In this document: positions 1 through 9,122 of the stretch, in pieces
Numbering within the stretch: position 1 is the stretch's first letter
Layout: each line of letters starts with the position of its first letter
From: Qipengyuania sp. S6317L1
Lineage (GTDB): Bacteria; Pseudomonadota; Alphaproteobacteria; Sphingomonadales; Sphingomonadaceae
Direction of reading: 5' to 3'
DNA length: 64,000 nt
Assembly: GCF_023015615.1 (NCBI RefSeq)
Contig: NZ_JALKAJ010000002.1
Coordinates: 1 to 64,000 of the forward strand
Position numbers and translations under genes: made by a program
Notes under the pieces: model-generated
Databases searched by the model: none
The model's input: only the letters and a program-made list of their open reading frames with translations
Told to the model about the DNA's origin: nothing

Positions 1-279
1 GATGACTATGATGGTGACGGGTTGCAGGAGGTGTATTTCGCGCTCACCGATGGCACAGCATTCTTGCGCGCCATCATGGAGGCCGATGGCAACATCCGCT
101 ACGCCAACTATCAGGACGAGCGCGGTGTGATCGACTATCTCACCGCCAATGGATTTGGCGAAGAGACATACGGCAACTGGTTCCCTGCCCCTGATGCGGA
201 TGGAGCAAGCAGCGCGGCGACAATGCCCGCCGCGGCGATCGCCCCGATGGACCTGTTTCACGCTGAAGTGTTTGGCTGA
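1..279 (+). CDS. C-terminal end of a secreted-type protein with a DxDxDG calcium-binding-like motif (partial)
   Basis: The reading frame is open from base 1, so the gene begins outside the window and only its last 92 codons are visible. The first residues read DDYDGDGLQEVYF, the DxDxDG loop typical of FG-GAP/VCBS, dockerin and EF-hand-like calcium sites. The rest is acidic and aromatic, and the tail is Ala-rich and low in complexity. I cannot name the family. A calcium-binding surface or secreted protein is an inference from one motif only. It ends with TGA, with no gene on the same strand close behind it. Confidence 0.6.
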   Translation, partial: DDYDGDGLQEVYFALTDGTAFLRAIMEADGNIRYANYQDERGVIDYLTANGFGEETYGNWFPAPDADGASSAATMPAAAIAPMDLFHAEVFG

Positions 280-1065
280 CCGGGCCTGAGACCCGAAGCG
301 CGCATCAGGCGCTGGGCGCAAGCCGCCTCACCAAATCCAAAAGCCAATCAACACAGCCTCTCGGTCACGTGCGACAGCGGGGCCATGGTGCGCCGTGTGT
401 TCGCAGTAACCTTCTCTTGCGGGCAGTCCCCGATCCGCACCTGACGAAGCTAAAGAAGTGGCGGTGCAATCCGCTTTCCAAACGTCCCCTCCGAAGTGGA
501 GGCGAATCAACTTGCACCTCGCGCCGCCGTTGTCGCAGATTAAGGCGTGTTAACTGGTCGGCCAGCTAGGACCATGGCACTTCTACGAACCTAAGATCGA
601 CGACACGGCTCTTTCTCAACCCATTGACAACGCGCAAGGTTTTGCCGCTGAATACCCCCCCTACAGGAATTCTTAAGTGTCGCCGTTTTGTAAAATCCGC
701 GATCACATGCTCCTCTCTTTGACACATCTTGTCGGTGAGGCTCTTCGGGTCGCAACGAAAGCCTGTCGCAGGCAAAATCGAGTTATTGAGATGCGGCGCT
801 CCTAACCCGCCGCTCCGGGCTGGTGTGTTATCGCTCGTAAGAAGGTTCGTCGCTGCACCCGGCGCCCCTGTCTTGCCTTTAAAGCGTGATGCATCAGCCC
901 GGTACCACCCTCACCCACGCCTTCGGGCGATCCGGCCCGTCGTCAGAATGGCGATCAGGCCAACCTGCCAAAACCGTCACGTTAACGAATTTGCCGTTGC
1001 TGTGCGGTTGCGGGACACACCCTTGCAACTCGCTCCCCATCGAACACCTCTCAGGCTACGCGCCA
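280..1065. other. Long gap before the SleB gene, no supported gene
   Basis: No convincing coding sequence on either strand. The open frames here lack family features or Shine-Dalgarno sites. The plus-strand frame that runs into the downstream hydrolase is open from 886, but its first 60 codons do not look like protein, so I exclude them. TTGACA hexamers occur at 624-629 and 719-724, but neither has a good -10 box at the right distance. Confidence 0.5.
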
Positions 1066-2610
1066 ATGCGCGCTATGACTTTGATCAGGAAACTCTTGGG
1101 CCGCCGCATTTTACGCGGCATGCCATTTGGAAGACGCACCCCTGCGGTGATCTGTCTGCCCAATGAAACACGCCCCGATAAAAGCGCCGCGACACCGTTC
1201 GATCCGGCTGACTTTTACGCAAAGAAAGTGGTCGAAGCAGACTTTGAAGAGATCGCACAGCCGCACGTCCCGGTCTTCAGGAATGCCCTGCCCAAAAAAC
1301 CGGCCATGCCTTCACCGGCAGCTGCATCGGGCGCTGGCGAACCGTTGCGTTTCGACAGGCCGATTTTTCGCAGCGACAATGCGCCTGAGCCGCTGGTAAA
1401 ATCCGCAGCGCGGAAACGCTCTATACTGCGTCAAACACACGCTCCGACACGCGCCGAAGAGGCGAGCCCTGCACCCAAACCGGCAAAACCGGGTTGGACG
1501 CCCGGCGCGCGCGCGATGACGCTGCTTGCGATTGTTGCAGTGCCAGCGGTTGCCGCAGCCGCGCAGAACCTTGGCAAACTTCCCGGCGATGCGCCGACCG
1601 AGGCGCAAATGGTAAGCGATCAGCTTCGCGAGGCGCTCGCCCGCAATCCTGCCATGCCATTTGAAAAGCCGGGTATGAGCTTTCCGGGCTCTGCCTTTTT
1701 CTTCCTTGCCGATCCGCCGCGCGAAACGCTGATCGCGCTGCCCTCGACTGATGCGACCATGCCCAAGACGGGAGAGGCGGGTCATGAATTGGGCGAATTG
1801 ATCGACGCAGGACCAAGAGCAAATCCGTTTTTCAGCCACGGCGGAACCGGCCACCTGCGCGCCAGCAACTGCCTTGCACAGGCGATCTGGTACGAAGCGG
1901 CAAGCGAAAGCGAGGCGGGCAAGCGCGCGGTTGCACAAGTGGTTCTGAACCGTGTGGCGCACCCGGGTTGGCCGGGCAGCGTGTGCGGTGTGGTCTATCA
2001 AGGGTCCAACCGCAGCACAGGATGCCAGTTCAGCTTCACTTGCGACGGGAGCCTCAGCCGCAAGGCCAAGGGGCGTTCCTGGCAGGATGCACAAAGCATC
2101 GCCAATGAAGCGCTGAGCGGAAGCGTTTACGCGCCGATTGGCCACGCAACGCATTACCACACGCTTTGGGTGAACCCGTATTGGGCCTCCAGCCTGGATC
2201 ACGTCGGCACCATCGGCGCGCACCGTTTCTACCGCAATCGCGGTGCGGGCGGCGAAAAGCGCGCTTTCACGCAAAGCTATGCCGGGATCGAGCCGGGGGT
2301 AGAGGCGCGCATCACCGCCCTGCCCGCGCTCGAAAACCCGCCGCGCTTGCCGGTCCAGGACGTAAGTCTGGCCGCGCCTGCACCAGCCAATGTGCGAAGC
2401 CCATCGCCGGCCTACAAGGAGCCAGCCGTGCCCGCCCAAGCGATTGCCGGACCCGGCGCGGTGCGACGCGACACGAGCGTATCCACCGTTGGCCAGGTCC
2501 GCGAGGATTATTCGCGCGCCGGACAATGGAAAAGCGATGTTGCGCGTTCCGAACTCCTAGAGGGGAAGGAAAAGAGCGCAAACACACCGCCAGAAGGCGC
2601 TTCGCATTAG
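1066..2610 (+). CDS. Cell wall hydrolase, SleB family, membrane-anchored
   Basis: Residues about 266-390 form a SleB/Hydrolase_2 domain: the SNCLAQAIWYEAASES start, then VAQVVLNRV, the CQFSFTCDG segment and the HATHYH motif. Members cleave peptidoglycan. Before it lies a Pro/Ala/Lys-rich cytosolic or linker stretch and one hydrophobic segment (AMTLLAIVAVPAVAAAA), suggesting a single membrane anchor with the hydrolase domain in the periplasm. The tail after the domain is low-complexity and Pro/Ala-rich. In-frame ATGs at 1066 and 1075 are both plausible and neither has a strong ribosome site. The frame is open further upstream, but that part does not look coding. The role in wall remodelling is a family inference. 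Confidence 0.8.
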   Translation: MRAMTLIRKLLGRRILRGMPFGRRTPAVICLPNETRPDKSAATPFDPADFYAKKVVEADFEEIAQPHVPVFRNALPKKPAMPSPAAASGAGEPLRFDRPIFRSDNAPEPLVKSAARKRSILRQTHAPTRAEEASPAPKPAKPGWTPGARAMTLLAIVAVPAVAAAAQNLGKLPGDAPTEAQMVSDQLREALARNPAMPFEKPGMSFPGSAFFFLADPPRETLIALPSTDATMPKTGEAGHELGELIDAGPRANPFFSHGGTGHLRASNCLAQAIWYEAASESEAGKRAVAQVVLNRVAHPGWPGSVCGVVYQGSNRSTGCQFSFTCDGSLSRKAKGRSWQDAQSIANEALSGSVYAPIGHATHYHTLWVNPYWASSLDHVGTIGAHRFYRNRGAGGEKRAFTQSYAGIEPGVEARITALPALENPPRLPVQDVSLAAPAPANVRSPSPAYKEPAVPAQAIAGPGAVRRDTSVSTVGQVREDYSRAGQWKSDVARSELLEGKEKSANTPPEGASH

Positions 2611-2831
2611 AGGCAGTCGGTGCGTCCCGCCGCAGCTCCCGAACCCGCATTTTTCCGACACCGGGCGACCCACCGGATATCTTCGGCCAGGATCAGGGTT
2701 AACGCGCTCTCAACCCTAGTTTCACACAAAGCCTTAGCTGCTCCGTGGGTACTTCGTAACCCATCACAGCAAGCCGACGCGACGCCCCCACCCTCGCGTC
2801 AGAGTTTTGCCAAACTTGGACAAAAGCCCCC

Positions 2832-3143
2832 ATGTCGATCCATTTTGCCCCGGCCAAGCCATCCGGACTTACCCACGCAAAGTCTGGGGCTGCAAAGAAA
2901 ATTCTCAGACAAGCGCAAAGCAATGTGGCGAATGACAATGGCCCAGGTCGCGAAGCCGCTGACCGGGTGCTTCGCGCCGCGCTCCATCATTTTGCACAGC
3001 ACGGTCTGGGCGCTGCCAAAGTAGCACGCGCGCAGGCGGAAAAAGCCTTTTTCGAAGGCGATCGTGACACTTACGACTGGTGGCTGGGTATTACGCGAAC
3101 ACTTGACCGGCGACTTGCGGCAAGCGTTTCGGGGCAATCCTGA
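2832..3143 (+). CDS. Small conserved protein of unknown function
   Basis: 103 residues. The second half (ALHHFAQHGLGAAKVARAQA, then YDWWLGITRTLDRRLA) has the regular helical pattern and Trp pair of a small family I associate with sphingomonads and relatives. No signal peptide, membrane segment or catalytic motif is visible. It stands alone, about 220 bases after the SleB gene and 260 before the coq4-like gene. Function unknown. Confidence 0.6.
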   Translation: MSIHFAPAKPSGLTHAKSGAAKKILRQAQSNVANDNGPGREAADRVLRAALHHFAQHGLGAAKVARAQAEKAFFEGDRDTYDWWLGITRTLDRRLAASVSGQS

Positions 3144-3405
3144 ACCGTTCAGCAAGCGCGCCGGGATCTGATGCATCGGTGTTGAACCCGCCAGTTTGCG
3201 GCGCTTTTGGTGGTTATCACAAGGTTAACGGCCGTTGACAAAGAATCAGCCCTGCGCCAGCGTTTTGCGCATGGCATCGCGGGTAGATTTCAACGACGGC
3301 GCTGACCTGCTGAAAAAACAGGGGCGGCAGAGCGAAACTAAGGGACAGGACGCAGGTGCGTCTTCGTTCCTTTTGCAGCATGCCGGGGACAATGAAGGCG
3401 GCGTT

Positions 3406-4224
3406 ATGTCGCCAGATACCATCTCCCGCATCACGCCGACTGGCGTTGAAACGCTTCCGATCAATCACCCTGACCGCGTGCGTCCGAAGTTCGATTTTGG
3501 GAAAGGTTGGAAACACCTTCGCATCCTTGTGAAAGACAAGGATCGTACCGACGAACTGTTTGGCGTTCTCGACTCCATGCCCTGGCGTGCAGTCGGTGAG
3601 GAAGCAGCCGCATTCCTTGCCACTGATCGGGGCAAACACATTTACCAGACCGAGCCATATCTTCCCGATATTCTAGACGATCACGCACGTTTGAGGCAGA
3701 TGCCAAAAGGCAGTTTCGCCGATATCTATTGCAATTTCATGGAATCCGAGGGGCTGACCGCTGCGGGACTAATCGAAGAGGCGAACGTATATCGCAAGGA
3801 TAGCGCTATTCTTGAAGATGGCATTGAATGGTACAATAACCGGCTCCGCGACACCCACGATATTCTCCATGTCTTGACAGGCTATGGGCGCGATACTTTG
3901 GGGGAGCAATGCCTCCTTGCGTTTCTCTTTGACCAACGCCCCAGCCCAGGGCACCTCTTCCTAGGCTGGCTCGGCACACTCCTCATGAAAATGAAGCTTC
4001 CGACCAAAGCTCCGGTTCTGCGCGCATTCCTCCAGGCGCGTCGCAATGGCCGGTTGACCCAGCGCATCGTCGAACAGCCGATCCTCGACCTTCTTCCGCT
4101 TCCAATCGAAGAAGTTCGAAGAAGGCTCAATATCCTAGAGCCGACGACCTATCATCAGGCGCTCGATATATGGGAAGGCGAAGGCGTTGACCCTCACGCC
4201 CTGCTTGGACGGCAACCGGCTTAA
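3406..4224 (+). CDS. coq4: Coq4 family protein (ubiquinone biosynthesis)
   Basis: The segment RDTHDILHVLTGYGRDTLGEQC carries the Coq4 signature HDxxH-x(11)-E, the metal-binding site of the family. Coq4 acts in coenzyme Q biosynthesis; in eukaryotes it supports the C1 hydroxylation/decarboxylation complex. The following text (FLGWLGTLLMKMKLP) also fits. The frame is open from a TTG at 3235, but I prefer the ATG at 3406, preceded by GAAGGCGG at good spacing. That gives 272 residues, close to the usual family length. Bacterial Coq4-like proteins are less well characterised than mitochondrial ones, so the precise biochemical role is inferred. Confidence 0.8.
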   Translation: MSPDTISRITPTGVETLPINHPDRVRPKFDFGKGWKHLRILVKDKDRTDELFGVLDSMPWRAVGEEAAAFLATDRGKHIYQTEPYLPDILDDHARLRQMPKGSFADIYCNFMESEGLTAAGLIEEANVYRKDSAILEDGIEWYNNRLRDTHDILHVLTGYGRDTLGEQCLLAFLFDQRPSPGHLFLGWLGTLLMKMKLPTKAPVLRAFLQARRNGRLTQRIVEQPILDLLPLPIEEVRRRLNILEPTTYHQALDIWEGEGVDPHALLGRQPA

Positions 4225-4354
4225 TCAGGGTCATAACGCGCCAAAGCGCACTCAGCGGGTTGGTCGTCTAGTGCTACTGCGTAAACCGTCCTTTGCCAAA
4301 AGGGCATAGAACCGGTGTTAACCACTCTGTGACTTCTTGAGGGTAGACCCTTGC

Positions 4355-6322
4355 GTGGGTAGCAGCAGGACGAACCACATCTTTAAGCTGAAATATCTTG
4401 TGTTAGGGCGTCCAGAAGAGAACGCGGTTGATCAAGTGGTTCGCAGAACCTTGGTCAAAGCGCTATATTCCAGCCCTTTTAGTCTCGTTATTGGCGCGGT
4501 GACCACTGTCACTGCGGCTTCGGCGGCAGCTTGGGTTTCCCAACTACCAGGTCTTTGGCTCGCGGCCGCTGTTTTGGCTATCATCGCCGCCGTGCGCATC
4601 GTCGCCTCTTTGGGACTGTCGCCTGATGACGAAGACAACTCGGTGACCACGCTCGAACTGACCTACGAAATAGGAGCATTCAGCTTCGCTTTGGCGCTTG
4701 GAACGACCGCTGCCTTCACAATTTTGGTCGATGCCGTATCGCAGGTTCAGGTGCTGATGGTTGCCAATGCGCTGGGCTATGGGGTCGGCGTCTCTGCGCG
4801 CAATGCAGGTCGTCCGATCATTGCTATTGGCCAATTGACCTTCTCATGCATCCCTATTGCAGTTGCCTCATTCTGGACGATGCAAATCGCATATGCTGCA
4901 CTTGGCTTGACAATCTTCCTGTTGATCACTGCCCAATCGGTTATCACCCGGCGCATTTTCAGCGAACTGCGCGACTCCATTGCGTCTGCCAATGCCAATG
5001 CGCTGCTTGCGACCAAGATGGAAATTCAGGCCCACACCGATGTGGTCACCAACCTTGCGAACCGTGCGGGACTAAACCAGGCCTTGGCGCGGGCGATGGA
5101 GAATTTCACCGAAGAATCCAAGCTGGCCCTTATCTGGATCGACCTCGACCGCTTCAAGGAGGTCAACGATCTTCTCGGCCACCCTGTAGGCGACAAGGTT
5201 CTGAAAGGCGTGGCGCAGCGCCTTCAGGATGTGACGCCTGACGGCAGCACCGTTGCCCGCTTTGGCGGCGACGAGTTCATCGTGCTGTGCCCGATTGATG
5301 GCCTCAAACACGCAGAGCTTATCGCGAGCGAAATCCACTGCGAGATCATGTGCCCCATGCGCATTGATGGCGAGTTGCTTGAGATCCGCGCGTCGTTGGG
5401 CGTTGCGCTTTTGCCCGATGACACCGAAGATGCCGAGCAGCTTATGCAACGCGCCGACCTTGCGCTTTATCATGCCAAGGTGGGCGGGCGTGCCCAGACG
5501 TGTTTCTACGAGCCGTCCATGAGCCGCGACCTTGTGCGCCGACGCGAGATCGAAGCCGAGCTGCGGACCGCGATCCAGCGTGACGAGCTTTCGATCTTCT
5601 TCCAGCCGATCGTTGATCTGGAAACCGGCAAGATCAAGACGTTCGAGGCTCTGGTGCGTTGGTTCCACCCGGACAAGGGCGAGCTTCGCCCGGACGAATT
5701 CATCCCGGTCGCCGAAGAAACCGGCGTCATTGTCACGCTTGGCAACTGGATCACGGTTCAGGCCGCGCGCATCGCTGCAAGCTGGCCCGACGATGTGACG
5801 GTCGCGGTCAACCTCTCGCCCTTGCAAATCCGTGCGCCCGGCGCTGCTCTGGGGATCAAGAACGCACTTCGCGAAGCCGGCCTTCCCGCACACCGGCTTG
5901 AGCTTGAGGTGACCGAAAGCCTGTTTATCGAGGACAATCACGCAACGGCCGCCTTTATCGAAGAACTGTCCGAGATGGGCGTGCGCTTTGCGCTCGATGA
6001 CTTCGGCACGGGCTACTCCTCCTTGAGCTATATCAACTCCTTCCCCTTCTCCAAGATCAAGGTCGACCGCAGCTTTGTCTCCGGCTCTCAGGCCGGGCAA
6101 AAGAGCGATGCGATCATTCAGGCGGTGGCCAAGATGGGCAATACTCTTGGCATGGATATTGTCGCAGAAGGGCTCGAGACCGCCGATCAGGTATCCGCAG
6201 TGCGCGCGGCGGGCTGTAACCTTGGCCAGGGCTATCACTTCAGCCGCGCGGTGCCCGATTACCTTGCTGCCATGCTGCTCTCGCAAGAGCGCGGCGATGA
6301 CAGGCAACGGGCGAGCGCCTGA
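4355..6322 (+). CDS. Membrane-anchored bifunctional diguanylate cyclase/phosphodiesterase (GGDEF-EAL)
   Basis: Residues about 30-200 hold several hydrophobic segments, probably a membrane sensor region. A GGDEF domain follows with an intact ARFGGDEF motif (near residue 304), then an EAL domain with intact FEALVRW (near 430), DDFGTGYSS and VAEGLE. Both active sites look complete, so it may make and break cyclic di-GMP; which activity dominates cannot be told from sequence. A GTG at 4355 has GAGGG upstream at reasonable spacing; a TTG at 4337 is the alternative. Stands alone, about 240 bases before the TCA operon. Confidence 0.9.
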   Translation: MGSSRTNHIFKLKYLVLGRPEENAVDQVVRRTLVKALYSSPFSLVIGAVTTVTAASAAAWVSQLPGLWLAAAVLAIIAAVRIVASLGLSPDDEDNSVTTLELTYEIGAFSFALALGTTAAFTILVDAVSQVQVLMVANALGYGVGVSARNAGRPIIAIGQLTFSCIPIAVASFWTMQIAYAALGLTIFLLITAQSVITRRIFSELRDSIASANANALLATKMEIQAHTDVVTNLANRAGLNQALARAMENFTEESKLALIWIDLDRFKEVNDLLGHPVGDKVLKGVAQRLQDVTPDGSTVARFGGDEFIVLCPIDGLKHAELIASEIHCEIMCPMRIDGELLEIRASLGVALLPDDTEDAEQLMQRADLALYHAKVGGRAQTCFYEPSMSRDLVRRREIEAELRTAIQRDELSIFFQPIVDLETGKIKTFEALVRWFHPDKGELRPDEFIPVAEETGVIVTLGNWITVQAARIAASWPDDVTVAVNLSPLQIRAPGAALGIKNALREAGLPAHRLELEVTESLFIEDNHATAAFIEELSEMGVRFALDDFGTGYSSLSYINSFPFSKIKVDRSFVSGSQAGQKSDAIIQAVAKMGNTLGMDIVAEGLETADQVSAVRAAGCNLGQGYHFSRAVPDYLAAMLLSQERGDDRQRASA

Positions 6323-6350
6323 GCCAATCCTTTCCGCTAAAGGCGAGCTA

Positions 6351-6441
6351 TTGCAAAGACTAGGTGTTTGCGCATAGGCTTATTGCAATTGCAAACTGTT
6401 TGCAAAGATAGATGGCACTTGCGCCCTATTCACGGTTGCAA
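6351..6441. promoter_or_regulatory. Cluster of TTGCAA motifs, probable operator of the TCA operon
   Basis: TTGCAA occurs at 6351-6356, 6383-6388, 6389-6394 (two abutting copies), 6400-6405 (within the perfect palindrome TTTGCAAA) and 6436-6441, with an imperfect TTGCGC at 6368-6373. Five exact copies of a hexamer in about 90 bases, just before a metabolic operon, strongly suggests a binding array. TTTGCAAA-type sites are known for RamB/PrpR-type regulators of acetate, propionate and TCA metabolism in other bacteria. The regulator here is unknown. Confidence 0.55.
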
Positions 6442-6523
6442 TCACCCTGATGCCAGCCTAGGTCCGCCCAAAGACCGGAGTCTGGCGGCTTGGGACAATC
6501 GCCTTTTACGCTCCTTCGTGTGA

Positions 6524-8165
<1,642 letters not shown>

Positions 8166-8167
8166 AA

Positions 8168-9058
8168 ATGAGCATCCTGATTAACAAAGACACCAAGGTC
8201 ATCACGCAAGGGATGACCGGTAACACCGGCACCTTCCACACGCAGCAGGCCCTCGATTACGGCTCGCAAATGGTGGCAGGTGTGACGCCGGGCAAAGGCG
8301 GAACCGAGCATATCGGCATTCCGCAGTTCAACACCGTAGCCGAAGCGAAAGCGGCAACGGGCGCGACTGCTTCCTGCATCTACGTCCCCCCACCCTTCGC
8401 AGCAGACGCGATTTGTGAGGCGATTGACGCGGAAGTCGAGCTCATCATCTGCATCACCGAGGGCATCCCCGTGCTCGATATGGTGCGCGCCAAGGCTGCC
8501 CTTAAAGGCTCCAAATCGCGCCTCATCGGTCCGAACTGCCCCGGCGTTCTGACCCCTGATGAGTGCAAGATCGGCATTATGCCGGGTTCGATCTTCAAGA
8601 AGGGTTCGGTCGGCGTTGTTTCGCGTTCCGGCACGCTCACTTATGAAGCCGTGCACCAGACCACTATGGTTGGCCTTGGCCAGACCACAGCAGTCGGCAT
8701 TGGCGGTGACCCTGTGAACGGCACCAACTTTATCGACGTGCTCGACCTCTTCCTTGATGACCCCGAAACCACATCGATGATCATGATCGGCGAAATCGGC
8801 GGTTCGGCTGAAGAAGAAGCGGCGGAATTCCTTAAAGCAGAAGCCGCCAAGGGCCGCTCCAAGCCAACGGTCGGCTTTATCGCAGGCCGCACAGCGCCTC
8901 CGGGCCGCCGCATGGGCCACGCCGGCGCGATTGTGTCCGGCGGCAAAGGCGGCGCAGAAGACAAGATCGCAGCGATGGAAGACGCGGGCATCCGCGTTTC
9001 GCCTTCGCCATCAGAACTGGGCACCACGCTCGATGCCATGCTGAAAGAAATGGCCTAA
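8168..9058 (+). CDS. sucD: Succinyl-CoA synthetase alpha subunit
   Basis: 296 residues with the CoA-binding N-terminus ([15 protein letters not shown]), the [10 protein letters not shown] segment, and the active-site [14 protein letters not shown] containing the phosphohistidine. With SucC it interconverts succinyl-CoA and succinate, making ATP or GTP. The partner sucC is not adjacent and not in this window, so the beta subunit must be encoded elsewhere. Two bases separate it from the upstream secreted protein gene; 64 bases with a strong hairpin separate it from sucA. Confidence 0.96.
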   Translation: MSILINKDTKVITQGMTGNTGTFHTQQALDYGSQMVAGVTPGKGGTEHIGIPQFNTVAEAKAATGATASCIYVPPPFAADAICEAIDAEVELIICITEGIPVLDMVRAKAALKGSKSRLIGPNCPGVLTPDECKIGIMPGSIFKKGSVGVVSRSGTLTYEAVHQTTMVGLGQTTAVGIGGDPVNGTNFIDVLDLFLDDPETTSMIMIGEIGGSAEEEAAEFLKAEAAKGRSKPTVGFIAGRTAPPGRRMGHAGAIVSGGKGGAEDKIAAMEDAGIRVSPSPSELGTTLDAMLKEMA

Positions 9059-9065
9059 AACTACA

Positions 9066-9097
9066 GGGGCGTTTTGCCAAAAATGGCCGAACGCCCC
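9066..9097 (+). other. Intercistronic hairpin between sucD and sucA
   Basis: GGGGCGTT at 9066-9073 pairs with AACGCCCC at 9090-9097, and inside them GCCA pairs with TGGC around a short A loop. There is no T-run after it, so it is unlikely to be a simple terminator. It may set mRNA stability or mark a processing site in the operon. Confidence 0.5.
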
Positions 9098-9122
9098 GTT
9101 CCTCCTCCCCAGGACAAAGCTC

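Noticed and set aside
1312..2526. Minus-strand frame of 404 codons opposite the SleB gene
   Set aside because: Composition is that of a reverse-strand shadow of a GC-rich gene; no recognisable domain.
5072..6307. Long minus-strand frame opposite the GGDEF-EAL gene
   Set aside because: It is a GC-rich shadow; the plus-strand protein is clearly real and the minus frame has no family features.
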